A stretch of DNA of 64,000 bases from Saxidomus purpurata (lineage: Eukaryota > Mollusca > Bivalvia > Venerida > Veneridae): assembly GCA_022818135.1 (NCBI GenBank), contig JAFMSR010000005.1, positions 34,544,872-34,608,871 of the forward strand. The letters are read 5' to 3'. Below the pieces are notes generated by a model. The model saw only the letters and a program-made list of their open reading frames with translations, had not been told where the DNA came from and ran no database searches. Of the stretch, positions 37,401 through 50,109 are shown piece after piece (position 1 is the first letter of the stretch; every line of letters begins with the position of its first letter). A program made the translations under genes and the position numbers.

Positions 37401-39774
37401 CTTTGATAAAATATCATAATAATGCATACGTTTGCCAACTCAAGTTAATAACGTTTTGACTTACTTACAGAAAACTGATTGATTACAGAGCAGCTGAAAT
37501 GTAGAAAAAAAGCTGATTCAGGGAAATTGTGGGTAAGAAGTAAAGTAGCTCAGTGGGCACAGCATCTATGTATTACAAAACTCGGGGTTTAATTCCCGTT
37601 CGGGAAAAATATACAAAACAAAACATTATTTGTATTCAAAACTGCATTATTGAGAAACATGCGAACATTTCTGAATATCACCGAGCAATGGCAAAGAATT
37701 ATGGGTATTTCTACTAATTTTTGTGAATGATGCCAATCCATGTTTACAAATATCAGCGGAAAAATTTGCTTGTAAAAATTATGTAACAGTTTTGAAAAAT
37801 TAGGTTTTGTAAGTTATGTAGCTCAGCTTTTAAAGGCATGTTTGTCATTTTCGGTATTTCATCATCGCTTGATTTTTATTGCATTTCAGGAAGGTAAGGT
37901 TTAAGGTTTAAAAATGGCAGAGTTTGGATATTATAGTATGTGTAAACGTGTAAATAACATTTACAGTGTTTCTACGTATTCGCAGAATCTATTATAACGA
38001 CTTGAAACAAAATGCTCTGGGATATATTTTTGTATGTCTGAAAGAAACAAGCAATTTCATTGCAAATGTCACATTGCTCCGTTTCATATCAGACTGTGGA
38101 AATAACAACATCAGGAACAGTAAAAAGAAAATCTTTATTTTTCTTAATTTTATATTCAATTGAATTTATTCTGTGTCTTGGTATAACCAACATAAAGTTC
38201 GGATACGCGCGTGATCGGCACGGGCGTATTTTTGACAGGAGACGGATCAATGGGAAAAACGAATCAATGAGAAACAGGCATACAAGACCACCATCTTAAC
38301 AATAATGTGCCTTACCCTAATACTTGTATAACTGTAAAGGCACGTTAATTCGTTGTTATGAAATTTCTTTGATTTTTAATGAAACGCGATTTCTTTATTT
38401 GATTTCATGGACTTCATTTTTTAAAAGAATATATTTAAAGTTGACGTTTGGACCTGACCAAAAAGTAACTTCTCTGATCCATGCAGTTTGGGCATATACT
38501 TCGCCTGAATTCATGCAAAGTAGAGGGCTCACAGAAACCATACTATTTTTAAAAGCCTGCTTTGTTGGTAGTGTGTCGTTCATTCAGTTGTACGACAAAA
38601 GGTGGCGCTGATGATGACAAATGTTATGGAGGCGTAGTCAATGCTTGAATTTACTTCAGTAGAGGTTAAAGCCCTTATATCGATGCTTCAAGCTATCAAG
38701 ATGCAACCATTTAACCAAAGGCCGTTTCTTAGAAAAACTAATTGTACTTCTATCTTCTGCTAGAAACATGTTCGTTTCATTACACGGTTCAAGGATTTAG
38801 TGGTTCCTTTAGCAACTAGATTTTAAGTGTGAAAATTGGTTTCTCAAAACAAATATAAATGTCATTGCAAATTGGGAGAGCTCGGATTTAAATCATTTTT
38901 GTTCGTTACCACAATCTAATAAACAATTGACGCAAAATTCATCCTTGACACTTGGAGGTTTTATCCCAAAGGTTTTGCTTACGCATATTAGCTTCATTTG
39001 CGAATCCGTTAGTAGTGTTGTATTAGATTCGCGCACTATTAAATGTCAGCGACATAATTATGCCGTCAATGTAATTGCTCATGCAAATTCATTAATTAAA
39101 TCATAATATTATCTCATATGTATCTTTCTGCAAACCGACAAAAGGGAAACTATAACATACATCATAAAACATCATAATTTGTTCTATTCTGTCAGCGATT
39201 TCGCATTACCATTTCAAGCTCATTGATATATACAAAGACATTAAATGATTTTGTTGTTCGAGTCATTTTTCAGACTGTATAAATTATTGATTTTTTTCTC
39301 TGAACTTTGGTCTCAGACACACACACATGTACATGTATGGTACCAGATCACCATGGAAGTAAACCTTTCTAATCAAATCATTTGTGTATTCCGAACAAAT
39401 CCACCGGTCCGAACCGGTTCGAAATAGACATGACCCACTGAATGTTTAAATGACCTTAAAAAGACGCTGATCCTTGGATGTTTACCTTTTATTAAGACGG
39501 CGCTAACTTTTAATTTAGACGGCGCATGCGCCGGACGTCTACACACGAAAAACAAACGCAAAACTATATGTATAGTAGTCTTACCTGGTATTTCATGCCA
39601 CGAATTACACTGCCAAGACTTGTCGAAGTGCAGTCTGTAACAGACCTTCCACAATGAAATGGTAACCCCTTCATCTAGCCCTTGCCAAGATGTACTTGAT
39701 ATTGACACCAGGAATAAAACAATACCAAGCGCAAACGTCGTCACAGCAATCACCAGGAAAAATGAGTCTGCCAT
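28485..39774 (-). CDS. Four-transmembrane PMP22/claudin-superfamily protein, three exons, complete
   Basis: Minus-strand exons 39774-39585, 36097-35948 and 28738-28485 (stop included) join in phase (1 and 1) to 197 residues. Borders are CCAG|gtaagac, ctatttacag|AT, TTCAG|gtaagaa and ctttacag|CA. Exon 1 starts MADSFFLVIAV and gives transmembrane helix 1. It then gives an extracellular loop with the superfamily signature W...LWKVC...C (STSWQGLDEGVTISLWKVC, then WQC). Exon 2 (FVRSAQAFCIISLLCGIV...) covers helix 2 and starts helix 3. Exon 3 finishes helix 3 and contains helix 4 (WALILAIVASLINYISFGFF), with a short charged cytoplasmic tail ending EPRPTKV. Length and topology fit PMP22/EMP/claudin-like proteins of cell contacts. 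I cannot say whether it is a junctional claudin or another member. The tail has no strong PDZ-binding end. The start has good context (ggtaATGGcag). Confidence 0.85.
30381..30440. repeat. Foldback hairpin
   Basis: Arms cggatgcg...taattaaatcac and gtgatttaatt...cgcattcg pair around the loop gagtacgtagcacga. The loop layout resembles the hairpin at 51308-51361, suggesting a related palindromic repeat. Confidence 0.65.
30853..30960. repeat. 30-bp tandem repeat, about 3.6 units
   Basis: Units of the form accaatatcctaaatgacc plus gtgttctgatt recur every 30 bases with a few substitutions. Confidence 0.75.
31488..31712. repeat. Tandem repeat of about 41-44 bp, five units
   Basis: Each unit contains tcaagctggc followed by cttttgggagcgcgt or a variant and a ttatatctttgcaa-like spacer. 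The last unit is diverged. Confidence 0.8.
31945..32056 (-). other. tRNA-derived sequence (weak)
   Basis: On the minus strand a B-box-like AGGTTCGAATCCTGC follows a segment with TCTCATTGATTGAGAG and an upstream CCTCCGTGCTGGAT that may be a worn A box. Too irregular for a tRNA gene. Confidence 0.4.
33350..33438. repeat. cataa-type simple repeat
   Basis: Repeated cataacata, acgtaacgtaac and acataaca words, impure, over about 90 bases. Confidence 0.6.
35047..35732 (-). mobile_element. Tc1/mariner remnant with long terminal inverted repeats
   Basis: The left end (actatacaaaattagaaac, then tttgcttggatgaaaac) is matched on the opposite strand by the right end (attatacaaaataagaaac, then tttgcttggg...gatgaaaac). 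Similarity continues inward past 'gttatgtatgcgtttaaa' and 'aaaggttaacagaata', giving inverted repeats of about 140 bp. Between them lies a transposase scrap. TA-rich flanks are compatible with TA insertion. The element is about 0.69 kb, too short to be autonomous, and sits in an intron of the tetraspan gene. Confidence 0.75.
35168..35368 (-). pseudogene. Tc1/mariner transposase C-terminal fragment
   Basis: About 60 residues begin DDWPAKSPDLNPIEHICDIL, the conserved end of the Tc1-like DDE catalytic domain (the final acidic residue lies in PDLNPIEH). RQVRRRHNPPANVKNIV follows, and the ending is frameless. The first two catalytic aspartates and the DNA-binding domain are missing, so this is a dead fragment inside the inverted-repeat element. 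Confidence 0.85.
36474..36522 (-). pseudogene. Decayed duplicate of tetraspan exon 2 start
   Basis: The plus-strand string cagtaatgatatgatg followed by aaacg..tgt.c....aacaaaa.ctg.aa.ag is shared with the acceptor end of exon 2 (36045-36105), including an acceptor-like tttcag. Inward of the shared part the reading frame (start of FVRSAQAFC) is not kept. It lies about 0.4 kb upstream of the real exon, within intron 1. Confidence 0.65.
37279..37345 (+). repeat. Dispersed repeat with the word ctgatcatgatctgcactg
   Basis: Matches the word amplified at 1-125. 'atcacaaaggcagagt' and a 'gcagctcgcagggtaag'-like tail follow. A similar copy lies at 50.61 kb, and weaker relatives occur near 33.25 and 49.46 kb. 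Confidence 0.6.
37543..37607 (+). other. tRNA-derived sequence
   Basis: A-box-like TAGCTCAGTGGGCACAG and B-box-like GGTTTAATTCCCG are separated by about 30 bases. The acceptor halves do not pair, so it is probably a SINE head or decayed tRNA copy. Confidence 0.5.
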
Positions 39775-39784
39775 TACCAAAGGC

Positions 39785-41390
39785 TACTTCCGGTGGTGAG
39801 CAAATGTATTTGGTCCTTCTTGCATTTTGCTGCAACTCTAATGTTTATAGCGTATGTTATATTTAACATTCACAGTATGTGCTGATAGTAAACACACGAC
39901 ACATAGGTCGCTACGAACAGTTAGACATTCACGCGAATATTTTAAGCAGTGAGTGTATTATTATAAATCTAACCGCAAACATCTTAAACTGTTACTTATC
40001 CGAAACCTTCTGTACATAAAATCTTAAATTATGTGTACTTTATATTTAGCTCACGTATCCACTATAAGTACGAGAATCATCATTCTATACCTCCTTTGCA
40101 AACAATTGATCTTTGATCAGAATTAATAGTTTCTGCCACTGTTTTATCACTGTAAGAGCATTAAAGTTTCCATAAATATCGTGAATGAAGCTTTTCTGTT
40201 TATACCCTCCACGACAACATTATTTCACGCCCGTTCACTCAAGAAAGTAATGATAAGCATACGCTCGCCAAATACAGCAGTGAAATTTCATTTCGCTCTC
40301 TAGGCCGATTCATTTCTGTTCTACAACGGAAATGGTTTTCATCCGCGCCGCGGGCGCAGCCATTCTCTCCTCGCTCTCAAAGAATAGAATAGAACTTTAT
40401 GAATACCAGCTAATCGATGCCTGACAATATTATTATTTTCACGGGGAACTGTTTTTGATCATGTATTTCGTTTATTCGAACGAAACCTTTGCGATCCATT
40501 AAATCACATTAATTTTATACCAAATATACATTACAATGTTCATCTACATTATTTTCCACCACTAATCAATATTAATGAATATAAAATCTAATAGGCTAAA
40601 CCTCTGTGCGGCAAATAGATACGGAAACGCGTCCCTGACGAATCGAAAAACGAAGTAAAAGCTTCGCTACATAAGTCATCGGCGTTGAAAATGTATTAAG
40701 TTACAGGAGCGCATGCCGTATTCTACTCACTTTTAAAAGAAATCACTGGTGAAATGTAAAATGTGTGTAATTATGATGTCAGACTTTAATAAGATGATTT
40801 TATCGTTTTGAGGTGGATTGTTTTTTTTAAAATGCATTGTACTTGAACGTAAAATATATAACAGGTATGTGCCATGGAAATATGAAGCTTAGCATTGCAC
40901 TAGCTATACTATAATGTCAAAGAGCAATTGATTCTGATCACCATTTTGGTCTACAGACAATCTAATTCTAGGGATGAAATAAAGGTTAGACGTATGTGCG
41001 AGATTTCATCGCGTATTATGTAAGCCTAATTGCAGAGCGGTGGACATTGACCAATGTTCACCACTCGATCATTATTTCCTCTTCGATCTATGGCCACTTG
41101 TACATCATAGGCGTACAAAATTGGATAGTTTATAACATACTGGTAACCTGGCATGATTTGGCAATGTTACAAAATGGTTATAGTCATGGAACATTCGCCT
41201 TTTGGGAATGAAAAGGGTGCTTATAAAAGGCGAAATAAAATATTAAGCACGGTAGAAGGTGAAGTAACAGGCATTGCAATCATGTTTTAATAGATATTAC
41301 AACATTTTAATAATAATATCTATAATGCATGCCAAATGTCATCCTTCAAATCAGCTTTCTATGATTTCGTCTTTCGCCTCTATATTAACA
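39785..41390. other. Upstream region of the tetraspan gene
   Basis: Probable promoter and intergenic sequence. A GC-rich patch near 40.34-40.38 kb (gcgccgcgggcgcagcc) could mark a CpG-rich 5' region. No TATA box or upstream exon can be assigned. Confidence 0.35.
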
Positions 41391-41394
41391 ACAT

Positions 41395-41584
41395 GTAGTA
41401 ATCTCCGGTTATAACGAACTTCTTTGGGCCATTTAGATGTGTTCCATAGATCCGGAGTTTGTTATAACCATATAACATTTTCATATAAAATAAAGATAGA
41501 ACAATAAACATTGGCAGAAAATGTGTTCCTTATATCCGGATTTTCGCTATATCAGGAGTCGTGATATATGGAGTTCACTGTATG
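41395..41584. mobile_element. Diverged MITE related to the 3.35 kb element
   Basis: Shares ggttataacgaactt on the left, tatatccggattttcgctat in the interior, and ggagttcactgtat at the right end with the 3.35 kb element. The left terminus is worn. Confidence 0.6.
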
Positions 41585-41687
41585 TGCTAAACTTAGTGTA
41601 AACTTATCAAATTGCGGTGTTTTGCTGCCGGTATCCGGCTCGATATCCGACGTCTGACTTCCCACGAGTGACAGGCAAAATCTAGCA

Positions 41688-41927
41688 TGCAGTACCCCCA
41701 AATGTGAAAATGATCAAAAATGTGAAAATGACCATAAACGTGAAATATGTTTACCCCAACGTGTAAAAACTCTTGACAAATGTGAATCCTTAACCCTAAC
41801 TCACATGTGTAATAATTTTACCACATACTTTCGACAAAAAGTGAATAGTTATAGAGGTTTTACATAATTATAGTGCAAAGTTATTTCACATTTGTGACCA
41901 TTTTAACATGTTGGGGTCCTACACTCG
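41688..41927. mobile_element. Putative inverted-repeat element
   Basis: The left end (gtacccccaaatgtgaaaatg) is mirrored at the right (on the opposite strand: gtaggaccccaacatg, then aaaatggtcacaaatgtg). The word 'aatgtgaaaatg' and related strings recur inside. No coding capacity. Confidence 0.5.
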
Positions 41928-41929
41928 CC

Positions 41930-44900
41930 AAACCGACTTTACCCGACGTACGCGACACACGACGTTAATTAACACTTATACGTACAGTACGTCGCATTTT
42001 TATGAAACAAACTAACCCCCCTGTTAAAATCACCCTCGTTTTTCAAGTTTTTCTTCCTGAAGTGCATTCCCCCTTGTATTCCCACATCCGACATGGTGGT
42101 GCGGATTTGAATTTGCGACGTCTACGGATAAAATATCACGCCTACAATGTCACCGCCATGGCGTGACCAACTAATGACACCGAGAAACGAAACGCGCTTG
42201 TAAATCCTTTAGAAGATTAAATTCTTAAAACAGATTAGTTGTTCAACAAAGATCGATATTAATTCTGCGATATACGAATTGCATTTTCAATCACTGGTTA
42301 TCTACAAACTTTACCATGTTGATACCATGAACAAAACTTACACAAATTAACGTTATAGTAATAATATTTTATGACAATATTTTGTACACTTAAACAAATT
42401 GACAGTAATAATATTTTATGACAATATTTTGTGCACCCGTGAAGGGTTTAACTGTCTCCCATAGCACCATGAGCATATCCTTTTATGTTTCAAATTGTAT
42501 GAATAGCCTTTATAAAAGTTAGGATGGGTAAAAACAGCGATGCGTTGTGACAAAGAACAATTAACTGAAAGCCTCTTATATAATAGCCTTGTAACTAAAG
42601 ACAACAAAAACAGAACGCTTAAAACCTGAAATAGCCTATGAATTTCAAACAGTCTTTCTATTAAATAAGTATTAACCTTAGCAATCAGTCTTATTTCGTT
42701 TGAGAGGTCTGAAGCAATCTCGATAACATATCCCTGTTTTCTTTGAGCGGCAAAGAATTATAAATGACTTAATAATACGATTTTATGAGACTTGAGCGGA
42801 CAGGCAATTTTCTTAAAACACGACTGGAATACACAAGTATTTATTTTCTAACGAAGAAAATGATTTGGTCGACATTTCAGTAAAGTAAGGAATTTAGTTT
42901 CCATATCATACTTTGTTCTGTGTTGCCGATTCATTTATATGAATAAATTAAAAATAGAAAATAGATCTATATCGTTATAAAACGTTGTTCACAAAAAAAA
43001 CAGTTACCATAGCACGTAAATCATTAGTATACGCCTTTGCTCATGAATAAGATTTTAATCAACTAATAAATTCATTGAATAATTAATTCATTGAATAATT
43101 AATATTACCTCCTTAATCAAAGATGCTTTATATAGCATCACTACATATACAGCTTGATTCTTTATAACTTAAGTCCTGGGAGAGCTGTAATGTCACAAGA
43201 GAATAAAAGAATACATATTAACGCTATTTAAACCTATGGTAATTTTTCATGCAGCATAATGCAAGTAGTACAATGAAAGTTAGCAGGGTTTTTTTATAGG
43301 GTTCAAATTGGTGTATTTTCAGTAAACAATTTACAGGGACTGTACCTGTCAATTTTAAATTCAAGAAAAAAACTCTCTAATTATATAATCGTTCGTGAAA
43401 CCTTTAAGTTTAACGAAATGGGGAATGCGCACAACAATATGCATTCAGTTATGAGTTGATAAAAGACAAAATTTATTTACTCCCTTACGACATTTTGGAA
43501 TTACGAATTTCAGTGAAAACTTTACACAAAAATCACTGCCGATAAATACTTATTGATACGTTAATATTCATATACATTATAATTATAGTTTTGTGGCAAG
43601 AAGCATTGTAATGCTTAAATGCTTAATAAAATTTGTTGTTGTTGTTGTTTGTTGTATAAGACAGAGTTTTATGGAAAACAAAATTATTATGTGATAAAAA
43701 AACAACAGGCAGGCACGTTTGTCTGATGTACCGTAAGGTCATGTCCCACAAGTATTGCGTACAGTCAAATCATGCCTAAAAACGATTTGGGAATCTAACT
43801 TGATGTATCTTACTTCCTTGAGAGTTTATGTAATTATTGCAGACGAGTTTATGAATAATTGATAAGTTGTGTGGGTTTAATATATATTTAGTTTCGGAAA
43901 CGCATGCAGAGTCAGGCCAAGAAATATTCGAAAAACTTGAGCGTTTTGTAGATGCATGATATATAAAATATCCTTTTAAAAACGCATATCAACGTTATGT
44001 GTAATCGGATGTAGATCCATAATATTCGGTTATTTTCCATAATGGCTGGCCTTAGTGTTAACGGTTTTAAGAGAGAATATATTGATGTTTAAACTGCTAC
44101 ATATTAGGCTACATATATATTAACATTATTCTTTTCGCTGTGTCAGATTGGCTAAAATAAATCGGAAGTTACTAGCCTATTTTAAACCGTAGTAAAATTA
44201 CCTCCTTATATTAACAACAAAACTGGAAAGAAAATTTTTAGTAGAATAATATGACGAATTCCAGTACAGTACCAGGAAATTATCTGCCATATTGCGTTAT
44301 CCTTTTCTTTGTTATTATCCGTGAGCGACTGACGCCAAAACGACAAGACATCAAAATAAATTAATTAACGGCAAGAAATTATCCTCTTTATTCTCTCACT
44401 TTATATTCCCAAGTCGTAAACACGGCATATACACTTCCATTTTGTTGTTACTAGACAATAAAACACACGATGGCATACACAGGACTCCGTATATTTTATT
44501 GCTACCCAGACCTATTGCGAAAGCGTCGTTTATTTAAGAGCTGTCCATTTGGTCTCTAATTAAGACAGCCAATTTGTCTTTAAAAGACAGAAGACGGCCT
44601 TTTGTTCCAGATTTCTAGCACGAAGAAGTGTCTGAAATAATGGACCAATCATTAATTAGGAATCTTCCTATTTTTCTACTTTGTACATAAGACAATTAGT
44701 GTAAGTGAAAGAAAGTATACACTGAGTCTGGTACGTTTTTCTAAGTTTGGACGATTTCTCAGTATGCAATTTCAGAATGTACTTTTTACGTGATAAGACA
44801 ATTGACTGTCTATATCCCAAAAGGGTCTACCAGGAGATTTTGACCTATTCTTTGATTTTCCAGAACTTTTGCTTGACATTTAATTAAACTTTAATGTAAT

Positions 44901-45050
44901 TGCAGTTACAAATGTATTTATTCATGCCAGTGTATTTATTCTCGATTGCAAAACAAGTTCTTACAATTTAGATCAATCGCTCCGCGAGACATATGATATT
45001 ACAACTTTGAAGAGAGAGTGATGTAATATTGTATTCTTGCTTAAGGACAC
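41930..45050. other. Intergenic sequence, nothing recognised
   Basis: AT-rich. It contains only small simple repeats, such as a gtt run near 43630. Confidence 0.4.
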
Positions 45051-45052
45051 TA

Positions 45053-45122
45053 CCACACTGGTGAGAATCGAACCCGGAACCATTCAATCCACGGTCGAAC
45101 GCGGTCCACCGCGACGGCTTCG
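45053..45122 (-). other. tRNA-derived sequence
   Basis: On the minus strand GTCGCGGTGGACCGCG is followed by a B-box-like GGGTTCGATTCTCACC at tRNA spacing. Acceptor pairing is poor. Confidence 0.45.
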
Positions 45123-45124
45123 CT

Positions 45125-48090
45125 GTAATTTTAGTCAGTTTATGTTTACAGGATCACTGTGTGATTATGCCGTATGCTTAACGTAACACAAACGCGGTAG
45201 GTTTTCACTGAAACATCAAACGCAACGCGAAGACACTTTCAACGTCATCTCTCAAGGTGCCATCCAACAAATTGGTTCCTTTTAATAAAACGAGTCAGGA
45301 ACGTAGTTTTCACCTTGTGGGATAAGACCAGACGTATTTCAGACATATAACACATATAAAAATTAAGATATTGGGTAGTCAAGAATAGAACAACAATGTT
45401 CAATGAGCCCTGTGTAAAATTTAACATGTTGAAACACAACGGCAAATGCCGATAGCAACGTGTAAGTTATACCTTATTGATTGCTGCAGAATAATCTTTT
45501 TAACCTTTAACCCTGCACTTTTGGACGTCTGTCGCTTTGAACAGTACAATTAATTGTTCAAAAGGTCACCAATCTAGAACATGTAATTGAACATTTCTCT
45601 GTGGGCGAAACAAGTTACTTTCTTTAAATTCTTAAAACGGTAAATAATCTTAAAAATTACTTTCCTCGTCTTATAGTGTTGTAAACTTTGTACAGTCTAT
45701 CAAATGTGCACCATAAAGAGTACGGTGTTTTTACTATTTTCGATGGTATATAGCTACCAAAATTCGAACATTTTTTAACGACGGCCTTAGGCGGAGCCGA
45801 AAAAATTGTTACCGACCGTATAGATAGTATTTTGTTGCAAATGTCAAAATCACTAAAACGGTTATCACTTTTCTTAATAAGTGATAATTAAAATTCGTTC
45901 GATTGCTGGAAAGCATATAAGATGCGTCATTTTATTTTCGCAAAACATGACGCTACCAATCCAAATCAACGTTATAACAAATTTTCATTTGAATAGGAGT
46001 TACGGGTAGCAATCAACGAATCTTCTACGCGTGCATAGAACCAACGAATGAAACGTCAATCAGTGTAATTAATGTTTGGATTCAAATGACTGGATTTTAG
46101 AAATATAGAAATGAAAAGTATTAAAATCCTTGAAACTACAGCTTGTAGTGAAACATTCAAAGTTACTTATTAATAATGCAACATGCTGTATAAATCACTG
46201 AAGATTTACAGTGCAAATATAATTCTATATGAATCTGCGTTTTATAAAAAGAAACAGCTAAAAACCAGTCACCGTTCTTTAACTGGAGTGGTGAGCTATC
46301 TAAAGGTTTCCAGAGGTAGTCTGTACTCATGACTTGTAGGAACCACAGAAAAAAGTTACCTACCTCTGCATAAATAATGCAGTTCACTCTTTTGAGATCA
46401 CGCTACTTAGCGTCAATTAAAGTAACATAAAAACGAATATATAGATACAACAAATACACAGATAAATAATTTTTAAAGAAATAATTTGACGTCATCATTT
46501 TTAAAATTGATATAGATGGAAAAGTGGTCAGTTTCTTTTTAACCACTTGAAAAATGTACGTAAAGTAAAAATAGATGTGATTTTTTCAGAAGTAAAACAT
46601 TTATTTCTTTTTTTGCCAAGAACAGATTAATCATGATTAAAGCACACCCAATACATGTACATGTACTGATACTATCTTCTACCACTGATGACATTTTTTT
46701 TTAATTTAATAAAAAATATACATACATGTATTACCTTAAGGGCTATAAAACTGCAGCGGAACTCTCGTTTTTATCATTTATTTGCACAACACGTTTTTTT
46801 TCTAATCCAGTCTATAAAATCCAATTACAGCCAATAATTGTCGTTTCAGTAACGACATTTTCTGTAGGACGATAAAAGTTGTTATAGCATTTTTACATCC
46901 ATTCCACGGAATTGCACGCAGTGCGAGATCGTACGTCAATAAAATGCTATCGATTCCAAGCTCTTCAGTACTAATGATCGATCCGTTCATTAAGACGCTT
47001 TACCCAGAAAGTAAATGGTTCCCTGCCGTGCGCGGACTAATTTGGTCACTATCGTGGAATCAAAATTGAAGATACAGGACCCGTGTAGTCACGACTGATA
47101 TGTTTCCACGGTTCAATAATTCTTAACAACCGATGATTAATGAATAAACAAGACAGCAGAGAAGCTTTTCCAAGCGAAATGTCATCGAGCGTTATCTGTT
47201 TGCGTTTTAATATGTTTGGGTAAGTTTGAGATACCCAAAGGCATCAAAGAAGATCGCTTATACCAAATATTGATTTAATGCTGCATACAAATGCTTAACT
47301 CTTAGAATCATGTAACTCTTATACTCCCTTTGGAAAAACTCATATATTTCATACTCATATAAAAAACTCATGCATGTATATTCCCTTTGAAATTGATATG
47401 TAAAGGTAGTGCTTGTGTATTATAGTGTCACCCCTAAAACGGCCACTATTTCTGACTTATGAGACACCTTCTTTCTGAGAGCATTTACCTCCCGAATCTT
47501 ACCCATTAATACCAGGCATGCATACGGTAACCATTATTTTTAAACTATCTGACGGCTCACCAATCACGGAATTCATATCCCCAAGGCATGCAAGTGCCAC
47601 AACCTCTAGACCAAGGGAGACGGTACTGTATTAAACTTGGAGTTGAATTATAAAAACATTGCAGGTTTAAATACTTCCTATACAGTGTTTTTTTCTCATT
47701 TTTATACGTGACAACTGTTACCTATAAAAAGATATAGAGCGTTAATTGGTGTTCACATTATTTTTGCAATGTTTACTTTTTTCATCACATGTACCTAGTA
47801 CAGCATCGAAATTTCGATCATTACTTTTAGCAAAGGACCCAGTTTAAAAATAACTGTATTGTTACTTTTAAAGTATATCATGTAATGTCTGTTCTGTTTT
47901 ACAGTTTGCATTGTTGTGTAAAATTTATACTCACGGCGCTAAATCCACGAATCACCAATCCTGAGGCTGTCGTGTGCTAACAAAGATATCAAACAGATCG
48001 TTTACTGCGTTCTTTACTTACCAAACTTAAATAATGAGATCAAGTAACACCAAAAAGTGAGATTTACATTTGCATAAGATTAACTCTCAC
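45125..48090. other. Intergenic sequence, nothing recognised
   Basis: AT-rich, all frames closed by frequent stops, no defined repeat. Confidence 0.4.
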
Positions 48091-48375
48091 TATTATTGGA
48101 TACACTCTCCTATGCTGTAAAGGCTCTCCACGAGCAAGCTCTAAAAGCTTATCATTATTTAATGTCATTAATTTGCAAAGTCAAATTTGACGTTAAAACC
48201 AAGTTATCATTGTTTGATACTATGGTAGTACCAACTTTGTTTTATGGGTCTGAGATATGGGGGTCTATAATTATAAAGATGTAGATAGTTACATTTATTT
48301 GTTTGTCTTCGCCATAATTGTATGTATATATGGCCAAAGGCATTTCATATTCTGATTACCAATAAACTTGAAACA
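48080..48375 (+). mobile_element. 3' fragment of a non-LTR retrotransposon (LINE)
   Basis: About 60 codons (48090-48284) read LHEQALKAYHYLMSLICK, then KTKLSLFDTMVVPTLFYGSEIWG. This resembles the segment after the reverse transcriptase catalytic core in jockey/CR1-type LINEs (LFD..V.P.LLYGSEIWG). A stop soon follows, then a 3' UTR-like piece ending ccaataaacttgaaac. The 5' part, including the catalytic YADD region and endonuclease, is absent, consistent with the 5' truncation common for LINEs. Confidence 0.75.
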
Positions 48376-48389
48376 TGAAGCTATTATTA

Positions 48390-48690
48390 GATAATTCACA
48401 CTGTTCTAAGATAAGCTCACACTGTTATAAGATAAAGTTACACTATTGTGTGATAAAGCTGCACTTTACACTATTATCAGATAAGCTCACTCTGATATAA
48501 GGAGATAAAGTCACACTTTTATCAAGTTGCACTGTTACGAGATAAACTCGTAGATAAAGTCACACTTTTATCAAGTTGCACTGTTACGAGAAAACTCGCA
48601 CTATTATAAGATAAACTTGCAATATAATGTGATAAAGTCACACTATTATTAGATAAATGCCATTGTTACGAGATAAAGTGACACGAGACA
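48390..48690. repeat. Irregular tandem repeat of about 20-22 bp words
   Basis: agataa(a/g)(c/t)tcacactgttat-type units repeat about a dozen times with variable spacing. One longer piece (gtcacacttttatcaagttgcactgttacgag) is duplicated. Confidence 0.7.
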
Positions 48691-49058
48691 ACGTGTAATA
48701 ACTCGCCTTATATCTTGTCCGTCTGATATAGAAATTATCTCAAGCAGCGTCGTTTAAACTGAATTAGTCGTTTAGACGATGGATAAGAAGTAATGTTCTT
48801 GTACGAACTATTTGTTATATCAGGACTATGTCTGGGGATTGCAAGTTGATGAAGGTTCCCCGCTCAAAAGATTCAAGATAAAACATTGTTGGAGCCGTAA
48901 TGTCCTATTATGCATCTGACAATAAAAAGATGAGCTTCACTTGGCTCTACAAGCAAGAATTATTTTAATGTCCTGAAACCTCGATAAGAATTTCAAACCT
49001 TCATTCAGTTTTGTTTACAAATCATATCACGGTGCATCCTCCTGCAAAAGAGATACTA

Positions 49059-49184
49059 GTAATCTACAGGTGTAATGACTGTAAAAAGTAATCTACTGGT
49101 GTAATGACTGTAAAAAGTAATCGACTGGTGTAACGACTGTAAAAGAGTAATCTGCTGGTGTAATGACTGTAAAAAGTAATCTGC
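49059..49184. repeat. 29-bp tandem repeat, about 4.3 units
   Basis: Unit gtaatctactggtgtaatga plus ctgtaaaaa, with few substitutions. Confidence 0.85.
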
Positions 49185-49496
49185 CTGGAATCAAGTGACC
49201 GTGACTTCCCAGGGATAAAAAATGACATGAGACTTAGGTCTGCGTCATCGACAATATAATGTTCTTTCATTTAGTTTGCTTTCTTACTCATAATGAATAG
49301 TTTATTAAAGCGTCTTGGTACATTGTGTGAAAGAAAATACATAAACGTTGCAGGTGAATTAAGTGTAAACATCTCGTTATTATGAGTTTATATTTTCTTG
49401 ATTTATAAATCTCATTTTCAGCACTGCCATAAATTTAAAAAAAAGATACTGAGTGTGTAGCGATCAGACTGCATCGGCCACAAAGGTAGACAATGT

Positions 49497-50109
49497 AGAC
49501 TAAGGCCAAAGAAAAAAAACTTGTTACTGCTAACGGCTCAGAAAAAAACAGGGTAGATGGGTAGGTAAAGTTTGTTTTTTTTGAAGCTGAATGCATAGGA
49601 AATCTTGAAAAAAATAGTTTAAGAATTTTTAGATTGATATTACGGTGTCCTATTGCTATCTGAAAATAATGAATTTTTAACAGAATGTAAACAAAAATCC
49701 TACAGACGAGAGGGTGATGTTCTAAAAGCTTAAATTTTGACTATAAAGTAGTACATTATGCATATAAAAAAGGGCATTTTTGGATGTAACTAAAGTGGTT
49801 CTACAGGTTTACAGGAGTGTAAGTTCTCAACAAATATGTTGGTATACGGACCTTGCTTAAATGTTGTACAGTAAGACTATGGAAAAAGATTTAGTGTAGT
49901 CATACCTCAAAGCCATCGTTCTCAATACTCCGCGTTAAAGAGCGAAATGGTGACAAAGAAATGAAATGGACGAATTAGAACTGAAAATTAGTCAATTAAA
50001 AAAAAAAAAAATTTTTTTTTTTGGTCAATAAAAAGTCTTAGGGTCGGGGCAAAAAAATAGGGTCGGCCGGGTTAGCAGAAACAAGCTATTTTTTTCTTTT
50101 GGCCTAATG
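49497..50109. mobile_element. Inverted-repeat element of about 610 bp
   Basis: The left end ctaaggccaaagaaaaaaaa then cttgttactgctaac is mirrored on the opposite strand by attaggccaaaagaaaaaaa then cttgtttctgctaac. The right inner part has gggtcggccgggttagcag. A/T runs occur near 49995-50020. There is no coding capacity, so it is a MITE-like element. Confidence 0.7.

Larger units (their letters stand above)
36530..39584 (-). other. Rest of intron 1 of the tetraspan gene
   Basis: No further exon recognised. It contains a dispersed repeat at 37.28 kb and a tRNA-like sequence at 37.55 kb. Confidence 0.5.
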